A stretch of 64,000 nucleotides of DNA from Alligator mississippiensis (Eukaryota; Chordata; Crocodylia; Alligatoridae): NCBI RefSeq assembly GCF_030867095.1, contig NC_081824.1, positions 138,289,433-138,353,432 of the forward strand, written 5' to 3'. The translations under genes and the position numbers were made by a program. Below the pieces are notes generated by a model. The model saw only the letters and a program-made list of their open reading frames with translations. It had not been told where the DNA came from and searched no databases. Of the stretch, positions 1 through 12,547 are shown one piece after another (position 1 is the first letter of the stretch; the number at the start of each line of letters is the position of its first letter).

Positions 1-621
1 AATATATTTTTGGGTCTGATAATGTTATATTGTTTACTCGGGGAGCAGGATTGTTGGATCTTTTTTTTTGGTTTAATAGGTAGTAATAACTAATATGACT
101 AATTATTGGCATAGTAGCTACTTAGGACTCTGCCCTTCCAGAGACCTAGTTTACCCATACAGTCACGTACCCAGAGTACCTGATGTCTTCGCCCATCTAT
201 GTTCCGGCTTGATTTCAGTATCAACACAGATTGTGTTCCCTAGGTGGCCTTTCTCTGAGAGAAGTTGCACTGGAACATCTTATTTCATGGCTTCCCAGTC
301 ATATTAGACAGGTGAGGGTGCCTGACCTCATCTATGAATTCAAATAACCAATGCCTTTCCAAATCTGACATGGAGGGAATTGAATATTGACTAAGGAATT
401 TAGGATTTAGAGGGAGCTCCTGAGTCATTAAATCTATGAGTCTCCAGGCTGTAAATGCATGAATGAAGAGCTCAGGCAGACTGGGAAAGAGCTGTGTGGA
501 TATCTACATGTGTTACGTTGCACAGAGTCCCACAGAACCCAGAGCTGGTCCCATCCATAACTCTGTGAAAGCACTCTCATTTTCACAGCAGGATCCCTTC
601 ATACCATACTGTCTAATTTTC
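1..621. other. Unannotated AT-rich sequence
   Basis: No coding region, RNA gene or repeat that I can recognise. The open frames here are short, lack splice signals that would join them to anything, and do not resemble a known protein family. Confidence 0.5.
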
Positions 622-629
622 TTCACCGC

Positions 630-869
630 TAGGGTTCCCAACCCTCCAGGATTGCCCTGGAGTCTCCAAGAATTAGATATAAATCTCCAGGAGATAAATG
701 ATAGGGCATTCATTCAAATAAATATTAAATGTTGAATCTGATATGTATAGTAGTTGTTTTTATAATGTAATAGTAATGTGCATTTGCCTCCCTGATGTAA
801 AGTCATTAATGTCATTACATCATGTGATGAAACCTCCCGGAATAGATTCAGAGAGAGTTGGGAACCCTA
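630..869. mobile_element. Short hAT-type non-autonomous DNA transposon
   Basis: Inverted ends: the left end reads tagggttcccaaccctcc and the reverse complement of the right end reads tagggttcccaactctc. They are flanked by an 8-bp near-duplication (ttcaccgc at 622-629, ttcaccac at 870-877). An 8-bp duplication and a TAGGG end are hAT hallmarks. The 240-bp body is too short to encode a transposase. The left arm (ctccaggattgccctggagtctcc style) resembles an element common in reptile DNA; that is recall, not a search result. Confidence 0.8.
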
Positions 870-877
870 TTCACCAC

Positions 878-1424
878 TGTGTGATGCCAGAGAAAGGGGA
901 CTTTCATTAATGACAGGTATTAATCTCATCAGCAGAGCGGGTAACTTGAGAGAAAAATCAGCTCAGAGAAGTCACTGACACCTAAAGGGAGGAACAGGTT
1001 AGTGTTGCAACCAAATGGAAAATAACTGACCTGAAAAACAAAGGTAAATAAAGAACCTATTGCTCTTGATTTGAGTGTCAGCTGTGTTGATCAGGCTTGG
1101 GCATTATTATTTTCTATTTCAGAAGCTGAAAGTGAAAAATAGAAAATACCATCAAACATCAATAGGGACCAAATTTCTAGGGGTTACTCCAAATTTCTGA
1201 TTAGGCTGCATATCCTCCTAAATTTTATGACCGCATAAAACACTCCTCATTCCCTCTCATACCACAGCTACATCTACAACTGCCCAGGGTTCATCATGCC
1301 AAGCAGTCTCTGTCTGCCGCTTCATATTTCTTACCACTCTGTAGGTCAACCCTTGGTTGGGCTGCAAATAGTTCAGAAGGGTGTGTTGTTTAGCAGTTAA
1401 GACAAGGACAAGAAATAAGGACTC
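878..1424. other. Unannotated AT-rich sequence
   Basis: Nothing recognisable. Short homopurine stretches only. Confidence 0.45.
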
Positions 1425-1934
1425 CTGGGGGCGCATCCAGACAAACACACATGTGCAGTATGCAGTGCTACAGACCGATCTGTGGCACTGCACATCACGC
1501 ACACCACACATGCAGGTGTTCTCCACACTGCTATTTTGCAACATAGGGGTAGTTTTTTTGACAGCGAGAGATCCCAGTGTAAAAAAAACCCAAGCCTAAA
1601 AAAAAACAAGGCAGTGCACATGGCGACAGCATGCACTGCCTGAAACCAGAGCCTGGCCTGCCAGAGCCACACTCTGGATGCTGGCCAGGCTCCCTGCTGC
1701 TGTATCACTGTGGCTGTAGCCCCCATAGGCCCCCAGGATCCTGTGTAAGGCTGCTGGGGCCAGTCCAGGCACTGGCTCCATCCAGCCTCCCCTATCCCAC
1801 CTAGGGCAACATGTCATGCACCAGAGCGTGCATGCACAGGTGTTCCCCAGGGATAAGTAGCAACAGCACATATTGTGCCGCTGCTATTTGTCCCAGAGGA
1901 AACACACATTTCCACTTATGGGGATGTTCCCCTG
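1425..1934. mobile_element. GC-rich transposon-like unit, probably hAT-related
   Basis: A 510-bp unit that is GC-richer than its surroundings. Its ends are loosely inverted: the left starts ctgggggcgcatcc and the reverse complement of the right end starts caggggaacatcc. Internally, caggtgttctcc near 1512 recurs as caggtgttcccc near 1838. I find no convincing target duplication (aaggactc versus aatttagt), so the borders are approximate and the hAT assignment rests only on end shape. Confidence 0.4.
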
Positions 1935-1942
1935 AATTTAGT

Positions 1943-3976
1943 ACACTAGTAAGATTCCTTGGATAATAGAAGAACTTACTTTAAAGATTCATTTTAATAT
2001 TGCTAAAGGCTCAGTCTCTTCTGTAGGTTCTGGAAAACTGTATCAGGTTGTTTTCGAACAATTTAAATACACTGAAGTTAAAGCATTCATGCTATACCTA
2101 GATGCTGCATTGGGCTAAACTAGATGCCCATGTCAATACTCAAGAAAACAAAATGAACTCTGAAGCCACAAACCTCAAAAATTAACAACAAAAACGAGAT
2201 TCTCAGTTGTATTTCTGCAGTCAGACTGTAAAACAATAGCCTCCTGGCATTTCTCAAGCTAGGTCTGGTTCCCCTCACTCATGCTGGTTTTCTCTTGATG
2301 CAGTTCCATAGACTATAGTACAGTTGTTATTCCTGCTTTACTTCTTTGTAAAGGAAAGAATTGAGCTCTCATCTTTGTCAAGTATGGAGATGAAGTTTTG
2401 CAGGAATATTGAATGCAAAACTTCATGGGGCCCCAAAGATCTGAACATAGAAATATTGTCAACACACTGGTCATACAGGACATTGGCTACCCAAAAGCAG
2501 AATATCAGGGTCAAAACAGAAGTACATCCTTCTTCTGCTTTCTCCATCTGCTTTCTCCATGTTCCTCACTTTTTGTCTCTTGATGATAACATGCTAATTT
2601 GCAATTATATAACAGTGTTTGTATATCAATTTTCACCCTGAATAAATAGATTTGCAATCAAGATCCAACATTTTTTAAAACAATCTTCTTCTAAATTGGA
2701 AGGAGCTGTTAACCTCTCATTCTCTATCTCTCTGCTCCTTTTGTGCCCTGTATTTTGTCCAAATCTTGTTCCAGTTCTGATCTGATAGTGTTTGTTCTCA
2801 TTTGTTTGGTATCTCAAAGGCCTGCCTGAAGGTAGAACCTTATCAGAGCTTAAATCAGATTTGAGGTACTTCTTCAGTTAGCACAATGGTTAAAATATAA
2901 TCAGCTGCAGAGGACTTTTTAAATAAAAGTTGACCCTTGAAATTCAGTTTACTGTAAAATGGAAAAAAATAAAGATAGGCCAGGAAGCCAAGACAAGTGA
3001 TAGTTTATATAATTCATGTGTTTAAACATTGTTTCCTTAATCTTCTCTATCACAAAATGCCAGGAAAAGTCACAGAGATGTCAACTATAAGCTGAAAGGG
3101 AAGAAAAGCTGTAAAGACAAGATTTGGTGGTTTTGAGGGAATGACCTGAGTGCAAAGTTAAAGGTAGGAGACAGCTGTCAGGATTGGAAGAATTGGGTGA
3201 GTGAGGAAAAGGGTAGTTTGGAAAGAGGTCGAGGAAGTAGGCTGGCGTGCAACTATGGGAGCAAGGGAGGGCAGTTCTGCATTTATTTCAGAAAGGAGGA
3301 GTCAGTGAAAAGGATGAGATTGGGAAGTATGTAGTCTGGCTTCACAGAATGAAAGAGTAGTCTGGCCACAGAATTTAGGATTCCTGAAAGCAGTAAGAAG
3401 GTATTTAGATAAATTCTAAATTGAGCAACTCAGAAGCAATTGCTATATTTGCAGAGGGAAAAAAATTAAGGCTTGAAAAAAGATTATAATTTGTAGCTAA
3501 GGCCAGTCAAGGACAGGACAAATTATGGCATTGTTCCAGAGGTATGGCAGGTAGATTTCTCACAAGGGAAAGTGGGTGAAAAAAGAAAATTTGTGGGCAA
3601 GCATATCCTCAAGATTTCTAACCATAGAAATGAAAATGTCTGAGTGAAGCGAAGTGACAGTGAATTGGAGCGTTGAAATAAAAAGGGTTTTTTCCCCCTA
3701 AAAAAATGGTAGTCTTTGAAATGCGTACTGGGACTATCTATTTCTTCTTGCAGTTTCTGAAGAGTCACTGAAGTCAAAGACAGTCAGGGATATGTGAGAC
3801 GGAGAGGTTAGAAAGTGAGCATGAGGGAGATGCAGAATCGAATGCCACTTGTACAGAAGAGACGCACAAGAGACATAGACATGAAAAGCCCATGGGGTAG
3901 TGGGATAGGTGGACAAGTCTTGTTGGAAACATAGCAACTGTCCTTCTGACTTCCATGAAATAAGTTCAAGCCCTCT
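1943..3976. other. Unannotated AT-rich sequence
   Basis: About 2 kb with no gene, RNA or assigned repeat. Purine-rich around 3090-3350. Open frames are under about 110 codons and look like chance. Confidence 0.45.
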
Positions 3977-4053
3977 GACAGCCATTCTGGGACCAGCCTT
4001 CAATGGAGAGAATAAAGAGGAAAATGCAATGCCCTCTCCAGACCGAAAACCAA
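3977..4053 (+). repeat. Unclassified dispersed repeat, copy A
   Basis: Matches 6899-6970 in the same orientation. The shared core is gagagaataaag, then aaaatg, then gccc.ctccag.c.gaaaacc. The two copies are diverged by eye, so this is an old interspersed repeat of unknown family. Confidence 0.55.
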
Positions 4054-4627
4054 ACAGTTAAGAGGTATGAATCAAATTTTACGAATGATGTCAGTACTAG
4101 CAGCAGTCTATATTCAGTATTTAATGTATGAGGTGTTATAATCAGTGGAGAGCCTTGCTTATTAAGAGATCACAAAGATAAAAATATTCCTCATTATTTT
4201 ATGAACACTTTATGGCAGTAGCTACAGGCCTGAGTAAGAAAGTAGTGTATAGTACAAGATCCAGTGGAGAGCTTGGGGTCACTCTAGCACAACCCCTCTC
4301 CAATTATCTCAGTACATGGGGGAAACCTACATGGCTGTATCCACTACTAGGAAGATGCAACTATTTCTTTCCTTTTTTGTGTCCTTGTGACAAGGTATTT
4401 AACAGAACTTGCAGATTCATTGGAATCTGAGAGGCTGTACCATGAACACTTCTGCTATGGTTTCAAACTTGCAACCTCGGCATTGTCAACCATGCACCTT
4501 AGCGCCTGCACTGCCTCAGCACCTAGATGCAGCTATATATGTGTATATGTATATACAGTGATAGCGTTTTGATGAATCCTGTTGACACATGGGGTGAATA
4601 TGTTCTATCTGAGAGAAATGCCTTTGT

Positions 4628-6449
4628 CTAGGGACCAGTTTTAAGTGATCAGAAACTGATTTAAACCTGTAACAGAACAGACATTCAGTGCACGTAAACC
4701 AATTTGAAAATGGCTGAAACTAGTTTGAGATAAACCTGGTTGAATGTAGTATCAGACTTAACTGTTTTGGCTCAAACAGGTTTATGCAATATCTGTCCCA
4801 GACCCCTTGCTGATTTAAGTTAAACCAGAGACCCCCAGCATCCCAGCATGCTCTCTGGGCTAGGCTGTCTGCTCCAGCCCAGCCCTGGCCCCTCCCCTTT
4901 GCTCCCCAGCCAGGGCAGGGACAGGCAGGGTGGGGGTCTAGCCAGGGAGGGATTTAATTCCCCGCCTGTCTATTCCATGGGCAGGGACCCCAGCTGGGTC
5001 TGCTGGGTGCTGCCTGCTCACTGCTCCATGACCTCTGATGCAGAAGGGAATAGGGAGGGGGGTTAGTGCCTCCTCTACCCCCACTGGCAATTGGGTCTGC
5101 CTGCCCTTGCTGCCATGCTCCCTGCCCCCCCCAAGTGCCCTGCCTTCCTGTGCCTCCTCCCCATTGCTGCAGCGGGATGGGGCAGGGCCCTTTTTGGGGG
5201 CAAGCAGCCCCTGTTATAATGCAGGGGAGCGTGAGCCCCTCCCTGGCAGAGCCTCTGTGCTGTGGGACCAGCAGAGCTGAGGTGGGCTGCACATGGCAAC
5301 ACCAGGGTCTGGAACCAGAGCCCTGCAAGCCCCCCATAGTACTGCCATGCTCCACAGCAGCTGTGCCAGCACCGCAGAGTGGCCCCCGCTGGGAAGGGGC
5401 TCACTCTCCAGGAAGCTGTGATGGGCTGCTGCCTGGCACAGTCACTCGCCACTCGCCACACCAGCTGCTGGGCAGGGGCAGGGCCCAGCCCCTGCCACTC
5501 GATCTGTGCTGGGGGAAGCCCCTCCTGGCAAGAGGGGGCTTATTCAGCCACTGGCCCCAAGGACAGGCCAAGCGGTGGATGCAGCCAAGCAGGCCCCACT
5601 GTCATGCCAGCAGCCAGCAGTTGAATAAGCCCCCTCTTGCCGGCCCTGTCCCCACCCAGCAGCTGAAGCAGCAAACTGAGAGATGATACTGGGCAGCAGC
5701 CCATCACAGCTTTCTGGCACATGAGCCTCTTCCCAGTGGGGGCCGCTCTGCAGGGCCAGCAGAGCCGCCGTGGAGCTCAGCAGTGCTGTAGGGGGCTTGG
5801 AGGGCTCTGGCCTGCTCTGTACCCCAGTGCTGCTGCATGCAGCCTGCCACAGCTCGGCTGGCCCCACAGCGTAGCCCACCCGTTTTGACAGGGGCTGCTG
5901 CCCCCAACAAAGGGCTGCAGCAGTGGGGAGGGGGCATGGCTAGACACCAGCTGGCAGAGCCCCTTCGGGTGGGGGAGGGGCAGAGACAGGGGTTATTCCT
6001 CCTCCCTCCATTGTCTGGTGGAAGGGACAGAAGGGGGCCTATTCTGAGGCAGGGAGGTCAGCAGCAGCAGCAATGGCAATGGCAGGCAGACCTGGCTGCC
6101 AATAGGGGTAGAGGGGAGACTAACTTTCCTCCCTGCCCCCTTCTGGGGGAGCACCTGGCAGACCTGGCTCTGGTCCCTGCTGGTGGGCTAGAGATGGGGG
6201 AATTAAACCCCTGTCTGGTCAGTTCAGCCCAGACTGGCCATGCCCCACCCAGCACAGCTTCCCTGCAGCTCAGGACATGCTCTAGCACCACCCCCAGCAC
6301 CTGGCCTGAGCAACTGGAGGCATGTGCCTGCATTGCCTCAGTCCAGAGTAAATGTTTGTCCTGTTACAAACTGGTTCAGCCTAGGGAGGTTAAACTAACC
6401 TGCAAAGTTTGAATCAGTTTAGCACTGGCTTTTTGAATATCTGTCCCCA
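4628..6449. mobile_element. GC-rich foldback hAT-like non-autonomous element, copy 1
   Basis: The AT-rich outer ends begin ctagggacc on the left and, reverse-complemented, ctggggacagatattc on the right. A near target duplication flanks it (gcctttgt before, gcctttat after, with one base of ambiguity). The interior is very GC-rich and is a long imperfect inverted repeat: the plus strand near 5260-5450 and the minus strand near 5880-5690 encode near-identical reading frames (both contain CDGLLP). At the centre, 5529-5546 (caagagggggcttattca) pairs perfectly with 5622-5639. Long open frames inside are by-products of GC richness and of the palindrome. A second copy lies at 28145-30567. The superfamily is inferred from end shape; no transposase is encoded. 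Confidence 0.75.
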
Positions 6450-6898
6450 GCCTTTATGTTCTTTCTTACTTTTATTGTTCTTATAATGTAAAGTAAAGAT
6501 TATTTTGATGCTGTAGTTGCTTTGCATATGAAGATATGCAACATAAATAGTAAAGAAAAGTAACTTCTTAATGGATGAAATTCAAAAATTGTGCCTTTTG
6601 TTTTATTTCTTATTCTAAATGCTGGTTTTAAAACAAGGAGTTGATTCATATGCAGTCTCTCTTCTCTGGGTCTTGATGTGGAAATCGACAGGGCCAAGAC
6701 CAGCCCTGTGTTCCATCGGCTTTTAGCACACGTCCCCCCACTAATGTAGGACTCCTGTACAGAATGCACAAGGTCAGTAGAGAGGCTCTCTGTGTGCTGA
6801 TCAGCCCTTCCCTTCTCATACACCAATACAATCTAAATCTGCTGTTAAAAATTCTCTAGTTCCCAAGGTGAAGCACTTGGACAGATCCACGGATAATC

Positions 6899-6970
6899 TG
6901 GCAGCTATCTTGAGTAGAGAGAATAAAGCGAAAATGTATTGCCCCCTCCAGGCTGAAAACCGAGAGAGAG
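6899..6970 (+). repeat. Unclassified dispersed repeat, copy B
   Basis: Partner of 3977-4053: gagagaataaagcgaaaatg followed by tattgccccctccaggctg and aaaaccg. Family unknown. Confidence 0.55.
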
Positions 6971-6979
6971 TATCTATGC

Positions 6980-7716
6980 TAAGTGTTCTATTCAAGAAAT
7001 AGATTTTACATTCTAGCCTGAGAAGTTGTTCAATTACCCATACAGATCCTTGTCAATCTCTTGCAAACAATGAGTTTGTATAAAGTCTTGATATTTTGAT
7101 ACTTTTTTCTGAAATAGAAAGCTGCACACATTTGCACTGCGATATATAGTATTTCACTGCAGTATCTCAGCCATGGCTCTGATATTTCAGGAATATTTCC
7201 ACAGTCAGCAAAGTGTAATTGAGACAGAATGTAAAGTCTGCAATTCTTGTTGTAGTCTCCAACATAAGGACAAAGTATCACCATTTTTCACGTTTTATAA
7301 ATCAAAATAGTACAATTTGCATTTGACCTCTGCATGTTGTAAGTTTGATCATTGACCGCTGTAGTCTTGTTCCTACTGTTAACTCATTAAGTTGTGCACA
7401 GTAGGAGGAAATGCTAACCAATCAAAATTAAAAGCACTAAAAGGGCAAAGTAGTAAATGACACTGTTATATTTCAGCTGCGTTGAATGGGGTAAACTTCC
7501 TTACCCCATTGAAGTCAATGGGTGTTTTACCTTTGATTTTAGTAGATTCAGAATTTCATCCTCAGCCTCTTTGTGCCTCAGCCATACAGGACTGTATTGT
7601 GGATTGTTAACATTAATAGATTTTTTTAAATAATATGTTAATATATCAAAAAAGAAAATAATGTGTATCTAGCATATCTCTGAAATTCTTAGTCTATGAG
7701 TACATTATGTTTGTAC
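6980..7716. other. AT-rich sequence with a short hairpin and repeat relic
   Basis: Mostly unassigned. At 7491-7530 the sequence ggggtaaacttccttacccc forms a hairpin next to ccattgaagtcaatgg. That motif belongs to old interspersed repeats common in sauropsid DNA (similar motifs near 11765, 18730 and 58290), but the family is not determined. Confidence 0.35.
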
Positions 7717-8183
7717 TAGCCAATTGCCCATCAAGAATGACGGGGGGCGGGAGGGAGGCAAGCAGGGACGGAGCACTACCACCCACCACCCTGCACTGCC
7801 ACAAGCAGAGGGCGGGGGGAAGCTTGCCCCGCCATCCCCTCCATCCCTCTCAGCCAGCACCCCATGCTGCCACTGCCTCCAGGGAGCAGGGTCAGGGTGG
7901 AGGGTGAGGCCAGCAGTGCTGCCCTCGCACCCCCGCTCTGTCCACTCCATTGCCGCTGTCTCCAGGGACCAGTGCCAGGGGTCCCTGCTCCATCCCCTCT
8001 GTCCCTGCCATCATGACAGTGCTCTGCCATGCTGCTGCTGCTGCCTCTTGTCCAGAAAGCTCTTGGAACACTCTGACTGGTTGTTTCAGTCAACATTGTG
8101 ACTGGCTGCCGAGACAACCAATCTGTGAATAAAGCATTATGGACAGACAGACAGACAGACAGACTAAGGCCTTTATTATATTA
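7717..8183 (+). repeat. GC-rich interspersed repeat with a GACA tract, copy 1
   Basis: Starts ctagccaattgcccatcaag, has a very GC-rich middle with a gctgctgctgct run, and ends with gaataaagcattatgg, a (gaca)n tract (about 8142-8163) and tttattatattag. The reverse complement matches 63265 to the window end: the (tctg)n tract, gctttatt, a gattgg motif, acaagagg and atgatggcagg appear in the same order. It is an unclassified family. Frames inside it are not genes. Confidence 0.65.
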
Positions 8184-8189
8184 GAATTC

Positions 8190-9310
8190 AACCACACTGT
8201 GCATAACAAAACGAATCCACAAACAGTCTGATTGGACATTCCTTCCTGAGGCAAGAGGTCCTACTGAAGACAGAGCATCTGTGTGTGCTCTAATTTGCTA
8301 AAAAAACTCAGAAGTCAGTCCACTGAAATCTCCTGAAATTTCACCTATCAGTTACTATCTTAAATTACAGTTTAGTGTAAGGCAGTATATTATTAAGCAG
8401 CTATTGCTTTGCAAATAAAAAGAGGCTGTGTTTCCGTGCTGACTGTCATGATTTATGTTATTTTATATGACTCATTTGAAAAAAACAATTTGGGTTCTAT
8501 GTAGATAAAAGGCAGTAAATAGAAGATATTTTAATAATACTCCTGCCATTTCAGAATGTGCTCCTTCATTTAGAGCTGCTACCAGGGAATTGGAAAGCTT
8601 GAGGCATAGGCAATAGGAAATGATGGAAATCTTATTCCATTATTTCCTATGGAATAGTTGGAAATTGAAGAGATTCCGGTTCAATAGTTGTTACCATCTA
8701 GTGGATTATCCCTAGGCTGCATGACTGTAAAATAAGTTTGGTCTGAGTCCTGTTTTTAGTGCATTGGCATCTACATCCTAAAACTACCAATGTAATGGCC
8801 AGCCTCAGGAGTGGAACCTAGGTTTAGATGAGCACAGGGAGTGATCTATGCTCTCCCTTCAGTGCTGCTGAGGCTGAATCAATGTTTGAGCAATATAGTA
8901 GTACAGCTGCCCATGTTGTTTGTCTTCTATCTCCAAGACTGTCCAGCCAGTACCTTTCAGAGACCATAAATTGATTTGCAAAATAATTCTGCTACTATTA
9001 CAGTGTGCATTCCTGCCAGTGCAGATACTTGGCTTCTGGAGCAAAGACACGGTTGGGCAGTTGCTAGTTCACGTGGTGGTGGATCCCTAATCTACTCCAT
9101 CTCTCTACCTCCTTTGGTCTGGACTACCTGGGTTCACCTTTGCTTTCCAACAGCCTCTCAAAAACAAATCATAGAATAAGAAATAAGATGTTCACTTGAA
9201 ATAAAAGGAGTCATTTTTTTTAACTTAAGCCAAAACAGGAACTAGAGGACACCCACTGAAATTAAAAGCAAGCAGGTTTAAAACAATCAAAAAGAAATAC
9301 TTTTCTAGGC
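8190..9310. other. Unannotated AT-rich sequence
   Basis: About 1.1 kb with no supported gene, RNA or repeat. Confidence 0.4.
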
Positions 9311-9319
9311 AGTAGATAG

Positions 9320-9520
9320 TTAACTTCTGGAACTCATTGCCACAGGAGGTTGTAGAAACAGACAGTGTAGCTGGGTGCAAAAGGCGATTATACAAACCCA
9401 TGTAAGAAAGGTCCATTAATAGCTATTAAACAGAAGAGTCAGGGATGTACCCTCTGACAATCCTAAACCAATGATGGTGGATGCCAGGGCTGGTATGACA
9501 AGGGATGGATCACTTTAGAC
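9320..9520 (+). mobile_element. Old CR1/L3-like LINE fragment, C-terminal coding end
   Basis: The plus strand from about 9327 reads as a decayed W/NSLPQEVVET...KRRLY motif. This is the conserved C-terminal tail of CR1-clade ORF2 proteins; the fresher copy in this window reads NQLPREVV...FKRRLDEH near 22700 on the minus strand. A decayed 3' untranslated part follows (gggatgtaccctctgac). Opposite in orientation to the main CR1 stack. Confidence 0.6.
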
Positions 9521-9620
9521 CATGTGTCTGTAACTTATAGCCCATGGGCTAGAACCAGCCCATAGACTATTTGGCCAGCGGACATGGGACTTTTGTGACA
9601 TTTGGTGGCAGAGGTTGCCT
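9521..9620. mobile_element. Half of a hAT-type element
   Basis: catgtgtctgtaac followed by agcccatgggctagaacc and ctatttggcc resembles the left end of Charlie-like hAT elements of the CAGGGGTCTGTAAC type. I could not find a matching right end, so this is probably a truncated copy. It abuts the CR1/L3 fragment. Confidence 0.45.
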
Positions 9621-12540
9621 TCTGAGGGTGCTCTCCCAAAGCTCCTACAGGGACAAATGTCAACTGAGGGACCTTTCCCTGTGCAAAGTGGTGGTGGTGG
9701 CAAAGAACAACCACAAACAGTCAGTGGGAATAATTTTAAATATATATTAAGAGAATAGGAAAACCAAGAAAAAAAACCCAAAATAAGTTTTCTGTCAGTA
9801 GGAACACGTACCTCTGTGTCTCTTTCTTGTAGCAGGCCACAAAAGAACCCTTTGAGGATTTTTGCCTCTTTAGCTACTAAGAGGGCATCCCACCATTTAA
9901 AGTTGTAATCCAAACACTATATCATAATGAAAATATAGAAATGGGTAGCAAGCATTACAATTCCTTTTAATTCAACACTTTTGCCCTGTCCTGTCTAAAC
10001 ATCCTGACCGCTTAGGTACGGATCAGTTCAAGAATACAGCATAGCAAGCAAAATTCACTCCTTCCCCTTCAACTCTCCTTCTCCACAAATTACTGTAGCT
10101 TTTGGTTGGAAAAAAGCAAATCTGTATAATAGGAATGGAGTGGTTTTGGCAAAGCAAGCAAAAATGTCTTCTACATTTAGAGTATTAGATTCTATGTAAT
10201 GTATACAAAATGTATATACAATGGTTCCAGGTGACCCAATATTGTATGAGTGCCCTTAGAGCGGGGAAAAAGGCCTAGTTTATATATTGCAGACATGCTG
10301 TCTAAACCCACTATTGAAGTTTTCCAGGAGATATTATGGACATATCTTTTGTTCCTGAATCTCATTTGAACTTCAGATCAATCCAAACTAAGGAAGATCA
10401 CAGAGGCTTTGCATTAGAAACCATGGTAATAGAGATTTTGCTGATAAGAGGTATTCTTTAATCTTACTACACTTTTATATGAAGGAGCTTTCTGAAAAAT
10501 ATGCTATGCATATGCAATCATTGTCCAGAAGGGTGCAGTATCTGATGTACTATTTCCGATAAAGAAGGAACGGCAGCATAATATCCACCAGCCTAAGCAC
10601 AAGTACTGTTCCATGGCGCACAACTTGAAAGCTGTTTGTTTAGGAGTCTTGTTAATTCACAGATGCTTTGCCGTTTTCAGGCCTATCACACATCTCTATC
10701 TGATACTGGAAGTTGACTAGCGTGAATAGACTCTTCTCCTCTCCCTCAATTCCTCCCTCCCTCCTTCTCCTCCCAAAAATGAAAAATCCTTGGAAGCAAA
10801 AGAGGTAATTTAAGATTGAAATTTTGCTTGAAGATGGAAAGAGAGGAGGGAAGTACAGTGGAGGGTTTGATAATACAGCTCAGAGACACACTTTAGACAC
10901 AACTGTCTCCGTTCCTGCCAAGTCACAGAGACTACACTGACTAGATCCTTCATTTTCTACTACTTCCAGAAGTGGACCACTCCAGTAAGATCAAGGATTT
11001 CATGCCAGTTTCAGACACCCTTTCATATTCAGCTGGATGATAAGAACAGCAGTGGTAAGAAAACCAAAAGATCATTTTTTATCTTATAGTCTTGGAGTTG
11101 CTACACCTACTCAGCAACTACCCTCAACCCCTCAACCCCCATGCTTTCTATAAAGAATATTGATTATTGAAATAAGAGATGCTTGGAGCTGAGGTAGAAA
11201 GGGGATATTTGCAGTAAATGATAGCATGAAATGTAGCAGAAGCAAATAAAATACAACAGAGGAACAGAAAGACTTTGAAGAAAGAAGCAGAGAGAAATGG
11301 AAAAATACAGGTACCTTTTTAGACCAATCAGGTTTTCAGGGACGTTTCTTTTCCCTGGTCCTTTAATTATAAATTATTTTTTTAAGGTTTAAACTCCATT
11401 TGGAGAAAAGGTAAAGGTAGGCTTTAATTAAAGAAAGGACAAATTACCTGAAACCTAAAGCTAATTTTGTGAGTCCTAAAATTAGCCTGGAAAATCCTGC
11501 CCTCCAGTAGTATAAGTAGTGGTAGTAGTGTAGTAGTGGTGGTAGTATAACTGCGTACTGTGTGCCAGATTAGAAAATGTGTTTGATCAGGTACATGACC
11601 AGGAGAAAGGAAGATTTGCTTTTTCTAACATTCCACTAAACAGCTTCATAAAGCTTTGTTTCATTGGCTTTAAACGTGCATGTGCTTTTAAGCAGCATAC
11701 AAAAGAGAAAATAAATAATCGGGGGCCTGTCTGTGGAAGGGCTTCAGTCAAAGATCGTTGAAGTCAATAAGACGCAGGTATTTCTATTAACTTCAGTGGA
11801 CTTTGGATCAGACCCCATATTATTTGGTGCCCATATTTCAGAATCAGGCTAGGAAAATGAACGTGGGAATAGAAAAGGAAATGAGTGCATTTTCAGGCAA
11901 GTGAATGGAAAATTAGGTGTATAGCTCCCATTATCATGAATGGGTCTTTTAAGAAAGGAGAATAACAGGGACATTCATTCTTCTGTTCAGTTCTTTGCAC
12001 TTCCTATATACTGAATCTTTTTATGTAATCAGTAGGGGGTCACACTACTCAGGAAATATGAATAATTTGTCATAATTTTTGCATGAGGCACAAATAGATT
12101 GGGAAGTTAACTATTTCCTATAACATTCTGTAGTATCTGCCTCTGATATGTGGCTGTGCACTATTCCATATCTATAGAAGTGTGTCAGTGAGTGTGAAAA
12201 AGGAGTGGGAGAGCAGCACTGTGGAATGATATGGTGAGCAGTAGGCACAACTTTCACAATGGTTTCAGTCATCTTTGCTCTTTTCTAGCTTCAGAGTTAT
12301 CATTGTCAGTGTTTATTCATGTTATTTCCAGTATTTAACTAACTTCTGGAGTAAATGCTCTTGGTGTCCTTTCATCCTTGCATTTCCATAGGACTTCAGG
12401 CTTCCACCAGTACTTCTCCACTGAGACCAGTGGAATATTAGGCTACCCCAACACACTCAGTATCAGTGCTGTTGAGCAACAAGGTGGTAAGCTTTTTCCT
12501 TAACCTCTTGTATTTTTACTTTGTACTTCGGTTCTATTTT
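9621..12540. other. AT-rich unannotated sequence with minor simple repeats
   Basis: About 2.9 kb. It has a polypyrimidine run at about 10735-10775 (ctcctctccctc type) and a GTA/GTAGT microsatellite at about 11505-11550. A weak exon-like stretch at 10880-11053 ends in cagtg|gtaaga but has no coding support. No gene is called. Confidence 0.4.
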
Positions 12541-12547
12541 TGAAAAT

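Noticed and set aside
5066-6412. Open frames of 128-206 codons in the 4628-6449 element, on both strands
   Set aside because: They occur on both strands of a GC-rich palindrome, contain mirrored peptides and resemble no protein family. Compositional.
8142-8163. Short regular repeat considered as a CRISPR-like array
   Set aside because: It is a simple GACA microsatellite in a eukaryotic repeat; no spacers.
10880-11053. Possible untranslated first exon ending in cagtg|gtaaga
   Set aside because: Donor-like site only; no CpG island, no promoter motif and no coding support.
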